Shown here piece after piece: positions 8,761 to 17,391 of a stretch of DNA of 28,868 bases. Each line of letters starts with the position of its first letter. Position 1 is the first letter of the stretch. Both the position numbers and the translations under genes were made by a program. The notes under the pieces were generated by a model. The model was not told the DNA's origin and did not search any database. It saw nothing but the letters and a program-made list of their open reading frames with translations. The DNA comes from Amanita rubescens (lineage: Eukaryota; Basidiomycota; Agaricomycetes; Agaricales; Amanitaceae): the NCBI GenBank assembly GCA_015039365.1, contig WION01000606.1:1-28868 (forward strand). The letters are read 5' to 3'.

Positions 8761-9456
8761 CGCGAAGGCGGCGAACCATCAAAACTCTTGACCTTGAGCG
8801 TTGAAGTGTCTTATGTGGCTAATGGATTTAATTATTGATTTGGCTGCGGCGGCTAACTTTTCTAGGTTCCCGGGGAAGGTGAGAGCAGCTTGCTGTTCTT
8901 TCCTCGTGCTTCCTTGCCGTGGGCCCCGGGCTTAAGACCGTTCGTCTTTGACGAATGGTCGAACTAAAGCACGTTAAATCCTACAACCTGCATGCCACGC
9001 TACTAAAGTAAGAGGTTTGAATTCTTATTCTGACAGTGAATTAATTAAGGCAAATATAGATCGCTGATTTGGTCCTGTTTCCACGTGCGAAAGGAATGTC
9101 TCGACTGCAGGTACTTTTCTCTCTCTTTTTTTTTGCGTCCCGATAAACGATGCACCAGGCGGCCGATTCGTTCTTCGCTTGATGCTGAGCCACGGGTAAT
9201 ACTACGCTTTCCATATAGAGTTACTGGTCATGGTTGGGGATAGATCATTGCGCCCTTCATCTGAACGGGGAGGGATGATGGATTAGGCTCTGCATTGAGT
9301 TCTTTTTCTTCGAGTCTCGACTATCACTCTGAAGTTCATGACTACGCGTTGTCTTGGAGAAGTACATACGACAATACCTAAAATACATCCGCTCCATAGT
9401 CGTAAGTCATGTACACCGCAATACGTCGCTCCCATACATCGAGCAGAGGAGAAAGA
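8761..9456. other. Intergenic stretch downstream of the repeat units and the dehydrogenase
   Basis: It holds a strong splice-acceptor-like string (GGCTAAC followed by TTTTCTAG, ending at 8864), a hairpin at 8936-8960 and a T-rich run near 9120-9134. No coding region is supported. Open frames overlapping its right edge are antisense to the dehydrogenase. Confidence 0.45.
8936..8960. repeat. Hairpin: 11-bp inverted repeat with a 3-nt loop
   Basis: GACCGTTCGTC (8936-8946) and GACGAATGGTC (8950-8960) are reverse complements with one G-T type mismatch around the loop TTT. It could form a stable RNA or DNA stem. It is not followed by a T run, and it is not next to a gene end I can name. Confidence 0.45.
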
Positions 9457-10418
9457 TCACCAGGCCAATACCTTTCCATTACCGTCCACAAACTTGCCTG
9501 GGAGAACCGATATGGGCATTTCAATGCCAACGCAAAGCAGCACAGTACTCACCAGTGGCTCCATCTTTTCCGAGCAATGCCCAAGACAACAAAGACTCTG
9601 CGCCTTGCCTGGTCGGTTTCCCTTCTTCATGGAAATCACTCATCCTGCTTTTCGTAAAACCAGGAGACACTGCGTTAACCTTGATTCCTTCCTCTTCCAA
9701 CTCCTGAGCGAGCGTGATCGTGTACGAGTTGACGGCTGCTTTGGAAGCACTGTACCCTACATCTTGGAGCTGGAGATGAGAAGTGTAACCTCCTTTCAAA
9801 GAGTTGGAAGCCAATTCGCTAGACACGTTGAGAATGACGGCTTGTGGAGAGGCTCGTAGGAGGGGTAAGAACGTTACGGTGGTTTGTACAAGACCAATCA
9901 GGTTAACTTCAATGCAGTCCCGCATGGCAGATACGTCGGCCTTGACGGCGAAGTCTTCCCAAGTCTTGCCCCTCACGCCTGCGCGCAGAATCGTGGTGGT
10001 AGTTTAAACACCTAGTCCCAGGGTATAGCGAAGTTAAACCCTACCTGCATTGTTGACGAGTACGTCCAAACTTCCCTCACTCTTTTCAATTGTCTCCTTT
10101 GCGGCCTTGACAGTTTCGATCTTCGTAACATCGAGCAGGACGAACGTGACGTCTAGATTCTCCTTCCTCAGCTTCTCGCTATCGTGATGCGAATAAACAA
10201 CAATGACTACATCTGCGAGACATAACTACTCACGCGGCTTCTCTACCTGCAACGGGCTTCCTAGCTCCAAGATATACTTTGTGGCCTTTTTGCCCCAGAA
10301 GGCGAACGAGCTCATAGCCGATGCCGGTATTGGCGCCTGTGTCAATAACACAATAGTTAACGACGTTGCGTAGACGGACAAGGCTTTCATTACCTGTGAC
10401 AAGAATGACTTTGGACAT
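9457..10418 (-). CDS. Short-chain dehydrogenase/reductase (carbonyl-reductase type)
   Basis: Five exons: 10394-10418, 10234-10336, 10045-10178, 9553-9978 and 9457-9497, giving 242 residues; all introns are GT-AG and 55-66 nt. The enzyme is a classical SDR that uses NAD(P)H to reduce or oxidise a carbonyl or alcohol. The cofactor motif is TGANTGIG (residues 8-15, split by intron 1), followed by NNAG (85-88), serines NVSS (138-141), and the catalytic YSASK with Y163 and K167. PGFTKSRM and GKVLAW are typical near the end. The length is normal for the family. The substrate is unknown. Intron 1 (57 nt) has no stop and keeps frame, so its retention would insert 19 residues into the cofactor loop. 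A TATA box lies 45 bp upstream of the ATG. Confidence 0.93.
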
Positions 10419-10462
10419 GACTTTGTAGCGCTTGTTGTTGCTTCAACATGGTGAGGGCGAGA

Positions 10463-10470
10463 TTTATATA
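10463..10470 (-). promoter_or_regulatory. TATA box of the dehydrogenase gene
   Basis: TATATAAA on the minus strand, 45-52 bp before the ATG at 10418, with no upstream ATG in frame between them. The position fits a core promoter with a short leader. Confidence 0.55.
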
Positions 10471-10672
10471 CTCCAAAATTCCTGCGATTTGCAGCTGACG
10501 TGATTGATTTCAAGTTGGGGTAGCATGGGTATTGGCTGACCAACCGTGCTGTCAACGACAACGTAGCAATGCGGACACTACCATTCAAAGTACTCGTATT
10601 CCCTATTCATATCATAGTATTTGTCAATGTTCATCACTTGGCGGGTGACATACGCAAATTTGCTTACGTTGT

Positions 10673-10900
10673 CTAGACATATTCGTAAGCTCGATTCACC
10701 TTCATGGGTTTGTAGACGACGTGATCCTCATGGCGGATCGAAATCAATGCTTATCCACTTACGTAATCGCCTGTCCATACGCCAGCTGCCACAAATGGCA
10801 GTGGCATGGGAAGTTCGTACCTACCTTCTATAATACATTTGGCTCCACTGGCAAGCGACTCGGGGCCTGTACGAGTAACAAGCTTGGACCCACTTCAGTG
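10673..10900 (-). CDS. Possible 3' exons of an unrecognised spliced gene
   Basis: An open segment ending at 10763 reads GPESLASGAKCIIEGRYELP and then PMPLPFVAAGVWTGDY. It ends at a consensus donor (TAC|GTAAGT). Two acceptors keep the frame: GAG at 10727, giving the exon DHVVYKPMKVNRAYEYV, or AAG at 10700, giving VNRAYEYV; both end at the TAG at 10673-10675. The upstream structure is unclear. A neighbouring frame contains KYVFDENDDPKSPEE near 11020-10975 and could be joined only through a 31-nt intron. No family recognised. It may be a real small gene or a decayed one. Confidence 0.33.
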
Positions 10901-11472
10901 AAACTGGGCTCCTCCGTGGGCACTTGATCAATGTTCGACAGCATTCGTGAATTTCAGATCGACTCGGGACCGTCGTATGGATACTTTCTTCCGGAGACTT
11001 TGGGTCGTCATTTTCATCAAATACATATTTCAGGCACACCACTAGGGCACTGGCAGCTTACCCAATCTCATAACGTCGTATATCCTAGAACCGAGTAACG
11101 AGTAACGAGTTAAATGGATCGAGTCCGATTGACGCACGGAGCTCGCGAAGATAAACACCCATATGTCGCAAGCTGGGCTTGCAATGTTGTCAAGTTACCC
11201 CTATCCGCAAATTGCAAGAGCCGGAGCTGACTGCTTGGGAGCGCCGGAACGGTAAACACGACGGAGCGCGTTGAAATACCAGTGCAGACGCTGTGACTGG
11301 TGAAGGAGGGATTTAATAGAATTATCTACTACAGTGTCGATGACAGACGCAGTCTCATTACACGGAGGGGACCTGGATTCATTGTACATTAATATTTTTA
11401 GGAAGTTTATACAATCCAACACTCACAAAGGATCCAAGATTACACATTCAGATCATATCTTACTATCACATG
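10901..11472. other. Intergenic stretch downstream of the third F-box gene
   Basis: No gene is supported beyond the tentative minus-strand fragment at its left edge. A short direct repeat, three times CGAGTAA, lies near 11092-11112. Confidence 0.4.
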
Positions 11473-13264
11473 TCACGGATCCAAATTCCAATCGTACCAT
11501 AGCGTCTTATACTCCTGGTAGAGAATACGTCCCACCATATCATGGATCAAAGGATTCTGTGACCGACGGCAATGCTCGACGCAGGCATTGAATACCCTTC
11601 GGTTGGCGATCACCAGCGTCAATGAGCTTGATAGACGAGCAAAAACTGGCAAAGCGCTGATCTACAGGCATTATGCCCTCAGTTCTGCCACGTACTATCT
11701 ATATAGATTGTCCACTCACGACATAGTTGGGTTGGCTGCTCGGCGCTTCGAGACCTGAAGAAAGCACCAGCTGCTCAAGTTTTGTGCATTGCAAGAACAA
11801 AAGTTCTTGCTTGACATCCCATCCTCCGACAAAAAGAAAATTCAAGATGTTAGTGCTGAGATATGTCAGGCTTCCCGAATGCCGAGCCATAATCTCCAGT
11901 ATCTTCTCCCTGCAGAATGAAACACTGCAATTGCGGATAGAAAGACCAACAAGTCCTGGGTGGTCGCTGAGATAGTTAATTATATATCCCCTGATCCACG
12001 CTGTTTGGATGACTGCTGGGAATATACGCTCAGAGTGCAGTAATGCAATCAACCTAGAATTACGTAACTCGCCCAGATCGATGGAGGTCAAAGAGCGTAT
12101 ATGGGGAATAATTGCTCTGAGATCACTGTCCGAAGATTCGACATCGCATATACCAAGGTGTTCCAGCTTCAAGGGGCTGCTAGCTGGTACGTAGCCAAAA
12201 ATCGTAGAGAAGCTCACTCCAGAAAGTGCGTGCTGGAATAGTTCGAGATGAGTCAGATTAAGATTCGCCCCTAGGACCTTTCCCACATCGTTGATTGGAT
12301 TCGGCTGATTCTGAAACAGTCTCCGACGCCATTCTGGAACTTCAACTCTAAGCTTGCGTAAATTGTGCAACTTGGAGAAGCATTCAAAGATGAAGCTTAG
12401 ATCTTGTTTATAGTCGATTAAAAGTACCAGTTCAGATAACTGATGAAACTTTAGGAGAAGCTTGACTGAGCCGGACGCCATCCGATCCAGACCACTGTTT
12501 CCTTGGGATTCCCATCTGGGGAATCGTCAGCTCGTATCCGCAGTAGCGACACTAGAAAACTTACATAACGCGACTAACATTCGGCATACTAAGCACCAAA
12601 GCCCGTGGCAAGCGATATCTTGCATGAAGTCTCACAGCCGAATCGCATATGTTCAAAGGCAGGAAACGTGGAACAACGAGGATCATGAGAAGATACACCA
12701 ACGGAGCAAGTGTGGAATTCCAAATCATCCCAGAAACCCATTGATCTGAGTTGCGCATTTTTCGGAAGGACTTGAACACCGTCAAACGTTCGTATTTCCA
12801 TTTCCAACCCAACACAAGCGTGTTGGTCGCATATAGGTTACTATTAAGATTCGAAGAGACCATAGCATGGAGTTGACGTATATTGGATACTGGATTGTCT
12901 CCATTTCCAAACAAGCGGACAGAGGACAAAACTCTAGGCGCTGCGGCATGATTGAAGGCTCTGCATACCAGACGAAGCGACTTCAGCTGATCAAAAGTCG
13001 TACTGATGTCCCTCATGAACTGCGGGCAATTCAAGACAGGCAAGGACAGTCATGTTAAAATTAGCGTACATAGGTGATGATCTGCCCTAGTAACTCGGGC
13101 GGAAATTCAGCGAGGAGGGATTGCTTTGGGCGGGCACGTTTTTTGGCGAGGAGTTTCTGGTAGAGGTACGAGAAGGAGGTCTTGTGCGATTTTTTGCCTT
13201 GGTCTTGCAATGAGACATCCTCACAAGCTGGTAGCATAGTGCCTGTTTCCCGTTTTAAGTGCAT
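11473..13264 (-). CDS. F-box protein, spliced (third F-box gene)
   Basis: Exons 13070-13264, 12565-13019, 11720-12515 and 11473-11661 join in phase to 544 codons; the introns are 50, 49 and 58 nt. The F-box is SLLAEFPPELLGQIITY followed across intron 1 by FDQLKSLRLVCRAFNHAAAP. A hydrophobic segment LAPLVYLLMILVVPRFLPL follows, then leucine-rich-like parts (LTHLELFQHALSG, SLTSIDLGELRNS, LEQLVLSSG). The last exon supplies NRRVFNACVEHC and ends WYDWNLDP. By family this is an SCF ubiquitin-ligase adaptor. The first ATG in the continuous frame is 13264, with another at 13237. An alternative first exon at 13467-13604 joins through a well-formed 64-nt intron (13403-13466) and would give 636 codons; I cannot decide between them. 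Confidence 0.83.
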
Positions 13265-13681
13265 GAATATTAGAGACGGCGTCGGCAAGAATATGATGGA
13301 CAGCAGGTTACATTGAACTTTTCGGCGGAAGAGCCTGATGGCAACGAGGTTGGATGGATAACCAGTGAGCTCAGGCGATGGATGTAACGGAAGTCGGAGG
13401 TGCTGCACAGCAAAACAAACAGTGCAAATATAGGCCCGGGAACAATATGCTAGTATTCGCCTTTACGATGGTGGCAATGGTTATAACGGACTGGATCTCC
13501 TTTCGCAGCTGATCCAAACCCTCCAATTCATTACCGTTTGTATCATCTGCTAATTTATCCATTATGTTTACGAAATAAGGTATGCGGTATGAGTAGAGAT
13601 CCATGTGAAGCACTTCTGCAATGATTCAGGTTGATAAACGCTACAGTGAGATGAAAATGAGCGGAGTGAGACAGGGAGAAG
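13265..13681. other. Gap between the F-box gene and HSP78; possible extra first exon
   Basis: On the minus strand, 13604-13467 is open from an ATG and contains MDKLADDTNGNELEGLDQLR. It ends in ATC|GTAAAG, and the acceptor TTTGCTGTGCAG ends at 13403. It could be the 5' exon of the third F-box gene or a separate small gene. Nothing else is seen. Confidence 0.35.
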
Positions 13682-16600
13682 CTACGGCGGCGAATCGGAT
13701 TCCACGTGCGTTTCAACATCTGAAGCAATCACAGAGGCATCTGGCTGGTGATTGTCGTGTATGATCAAACTCTTATCATCCCCTGAAACACGAATCTTGA
13801 CCACATCACCGTCTCTAATAGCACGAAAAAGCGCAAGAGTCAAACTCAAGTAACGCACATAGGATAATAAAAGCGTACCTGATCGTACCCCGCAACAGTT
13901 TTTGAGCCAAAGGGAACAACACATCCGTACGAACTACACGCGCAATTGCACGTGCACCGTACAACTCCGAGTAACCTTGCCGCGCGAGCCACTCCTTGGC
14001 AGTCTCGTCCACGTCCAAGACAATGCGGCGGTCGTTGAGCCTATCCGCGACGTCTTTGAGGCGCAGAGAAACTACTTGGAGGATAGACTCGCGTGAGAGT
14101 TTGTTGAATACGATCATGGAATCCAAACGATTCAATAACTCCGGAGGGAAGAATTCGGATGTTCGTTCTAGGACTTGTTCTCTTGCCTCGGGCGTAACGA
14201 CACCGTCACCGTCGCACGCGCCCGGACGAGCCAAGATATCGCTGCCTGGTTGCGAAGTGAGTCACCATAATAAGGAAGCGAACTAGGATAAACCTAAGTT
14301 GCTCGTAAGACAGATAATAGTATTCTGGTCGATAAAAGCCGTTCAATAAGTGAGACTCGAAAAACAAAAGACCGCTAACCTTGAAATCAACTTTACGTCC
14401 CTGGCTATCGGTTAAAGTACCTTCGTCCAGGATTTGAAGGAGTATCAGGGCAACATCCTTATGTGCCTTTTCCAACTCGTCCAACAGAATGACAGCTAGA
14501 TAACATTGAGATAATGGGAGCGTAATAATTAGAGCAACGTACCGTATGGCTTCCGTCGTACAGCTTCTGTCAACTGACCGCCTTCTTCAAACCCGACATA
14601 TCCTGGGGCAGCACCAATCAATCGCGAGATGGTATGTCGGTCGTGATACTCTGACATGTTGATATTGATCCTGCAAATCGTTTAGTTCGGACCTCATAAC
14701 ATACATGTGGACTTACAAGCCCCTCTGTTCGTCGTTGAACAAAAACGCTGCTAACGCCTTGCACAACTCGGTCTATACCAACGCGGATAATCCATACACG
14801 CACTTTTGATAGAAGAAAGACTTACTTTTCCAACACCGGTAGGGCCAAGGAACAAGGATGAAGCGACCGGCCGATTCGGCGCTTGGAGCCCAGCGCGGGA
14901 GATCCGCACAGCGTCGCTGATAGCCGTAACCGCATGATCCTGACCGACAACGCGCTGTCGAAGCGCTCCCTCCATCTACACCATTGCGTCAGTGAACCAT
15001 CTCACATAGACCAACAGTCCTCCTTACATGCACCAACTTGTCCCTTTCTCCCTTGAACAGGTTTTGCACGGGTATCCCAGTAGCCTTCGCAACCACCCGA
15101 GCGATGTCGTTTGACGTCACTCTATCATGTAGCATGGCAAGAGAGGATTCATCGTCTTCCCATCCCTTTTCGTCCTCCTTTGGTAGCTGTTGTTCCAAAT
15201 CCGGGATAGTTCCGAAACGCAATCGGGACGCAAGCTCGTACTGACCCTGCAGCTGCGCCATCTCGAGTTCATGCTTCGCCTTCTCGAGATTTTTCTTAAT
15301 TTCCTTGATCCTATCCAGCTTGGATCGTTCTGAATTTCGCCGCATATTGTAAGCACATCTATGACGAAAAAGGAACGAAAGAAAGACTTAACCCGCTTGC
15401 CAGATTGTCGTCAGCTCTGACGCTATCTGACGTTTGTCTTTCAAAAGTTCCTCAACCGCTTTACGCCGCTCAACACTAAAAACATCTGTTTCATTCTTGA
15501 GGCTCTCGAGTTCAATTTGAAGAGTGATTATTTCTCGGTCCAGTGCTTCGAGCTCGTCAGGCTTGCTCTCCTGCGCGATCCGGATAGCGGAGGCTGCCTC
15601 GTCGATGAGGTCAATCGCCTTATCGGGAAGATACCTGTCAGAGATGTAACGAGCACCGTAGACCGCAGCTATGACGCAAATTGGTCATGCGGAATTGCAA
15701 GGAATGATGGTCAACTGATCCTCACCTGTAACGATGGCCGCATCTGAGATTTCCACTCCATGATGAACCTCGTATCGTGATTTGAGTCCTCGGAGGATCG
15801 AGATTGTAGCCTCTACTGTAGGTTCATCAATGGTAATGGGTTGGAAACGGCGCTCCAAAGCGGCATCTTTAGCAATTGTTTTCCGGTATTCATCGGCTAA
15901 GCGTATTTGGTGAATAAATGTGCATTCTCCGTTGGAGAAAATGTAACGTACGCGTGGTAGCTCCTATGAGCTGCAAACCTCGGGCTAAAGCGGGCTTGAT
16001 CATTTGACCTGCATCTATGCTCCCCTCGGCTTTCCCAAGTTGGAAGAGCGTGTCTAAATTCGCAAGTTCCCGCACGCTTCGGTCATCATTCTATGAAAGA
16101 ACACCAAGCGTTACGTACGGACTTCATCTATAAAGCATATTATATTCCCAGCCTGTGAAATGAGAAGGTGGGGAGAATAAAGAAATGGAAGTGCACACCT
16201 CGTCCTCAATATCCTTGATAAGGGCTTTGAATTTTTCTTCAAATTGCCCGCGAATCCCCGTTCCCGCCATTATGCTGGCAAGATCAATCGAGAGCACGCG
16301 TTTGTGTTGGATAGTCTCCAAGTGGTGTTTACGTTATTATCGGTTGTGGAGCGTGATCCGATGGCGTACTTACCTCCGGGACTTCTTTAGCGACTATTCT
16401 ACTTGCGAGGCCTTCCAATATGGCGGTCTTGCCAACACCAGGAGGACCAATCAGCTAGAAATGACGAGGGTTACGGAACATGATCGTCATCGTTATCGTC
16501 ATGAATTCGTCATGGGAGGTACGAAACGTACAACTGGATTGGACTTCGTTCTCCTGGAAAGGACTAGATAAGGATTAATCTCACTTCATTCAGAAATTTA

Positions 16601-17069
16601 GGTAATGAATTATGAACTTTGTATTGTCCTGCGAATTTCTGGATCGAAAAGTGAGTCGAAAAGGACATGGGGTGGGAAATACGTTTGTACCTTCTTCACG
16701 TCCAATCGTGGGATCTAGTTTTCCTTGCTTTGCCAGTTCGGTCAAGTCAATGCTCTAAAGGTCGAATATTCAGGACTACGTTTGTGGAGAATGGTGAGAT
16801 GAACGTACGTGTTCTTTGAGAGTGTCCCCTTTTTGGTATTGAGGTCCCAAGCTCATCATCCCAGGGAATCCCCCGCCCCCGCCTGACTTTGCATACCCTC
16901 TCGATATAACCTTTGGGAAATGCGTTCGTGGGATCACCGCTGTGCGGGTAGGTAGTAACGTTCTGAGTGACCAAGGCTTTTCCGTGGCTAAAAGCGTATA
17001 GCCTCGAAGGAACGGACCACGCCAAGGGATAAATTTGAGGGGACGTGCACCATAGGATGTATGCAACAT
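13682..17069 (-). CDS. HSP78: Mitochondrial Hsp78 (ClpB-type AAA+ disaggregase)
   Basis: Eighteen exons join in phase to 813 codons, close to yeast Hsp78 (811). The protein untangles aggregated proteins in the mitochondrial matrix together with the Hsp70 system, using ATP. The start at 17069 ([13 protein letters not shown]) opens an arginine-rich presequence of about 60 residues; the ClpB N-domain is absent, as in Hsp78. NBD1 has Walker A GPPGVGKT (129-136), Walker B IICFIDE (D201, E202) and LERRF. The charged middle domain follows ([20 protein letters not shown]). NBD2 has GPTGVGKT (531-538), [21 protein letters not shown] and YGARAI. Exons: 16809-17069, 16691-16754, 16618-16638, 16532-16563, 16374-16454, 16199-16315, 16119-16152, 15952-16053, 15726-15896, 15393-15668, 15028-15329, 14826-14975, 14717-14772, 14543-14670, 14380-14495, 14294-14324, 13879-14245, 13682-13814. 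All introns are GT-AG. All key residues are present. Confidence 0.97.
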
Positions 17070-17391
17070 GTGAATGAGCGAGAGCAGGGTGAGTCGATTC
17101 GGAGTTTCGGCGCGTTTTCCGGTGACCACGTGGCCCGGTGATCACTTTGCTCTGGTGTTTCTCGCGTAGCTTTCTGCTAATCGCCACTGAACAGGACTAA
17201 GAATTGGCTCTCTGTTGTACGATTAACCTCTAAAGCCGGACGATATAGCGCAAGTTAACCAACATCACAGAGTATGATCGTGCGAATTTCTCCGACGACG
17301 GTCACACTACGCGTCAAACCGTCACACGCTTGCACGACACTCGCATGGTTTGACAGGTTGACTCACTTCACGTCGTGGAGGTACCACTTAG
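17070..17391. promoter_or_regulatory. Shared divergent promoter of HSP78 and the Artemis-type gene
   Basis: Only 322 bp separate the two start codons, so both promoters and both leaders must lie here. A palindromic E-box, CCACGTGG, is at 17126-17133, 57 bp before the HSP78 ATG; CACGTG is a bHLH site in fungi. I found no perfect heat-shock element (alternating nGAAn units) in this stretch, although HSP78 genes are usually heat inducible. No clear TATA box is visible. Confidence 0.55.

Noticed and set aside
13815..17187. Open frames on the + strand and other minus frames across HSP78
   Set aside because: All are explained by the 18-exon gene; the plus-strand frames are antisense shadows.
17129..17187. 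Earlier HSP78 start
   Set aside because: The frame extends upstream, but the first codon is GTG; the first ATG is 17069 and gives a good mitochondrial presequence.
17070..17391. Heat-shock element in the HSP78 promoter
   Set aside because: GAA and TTC triplets occur, but not at the alternating 5-bp spacing of a heat-shock element.
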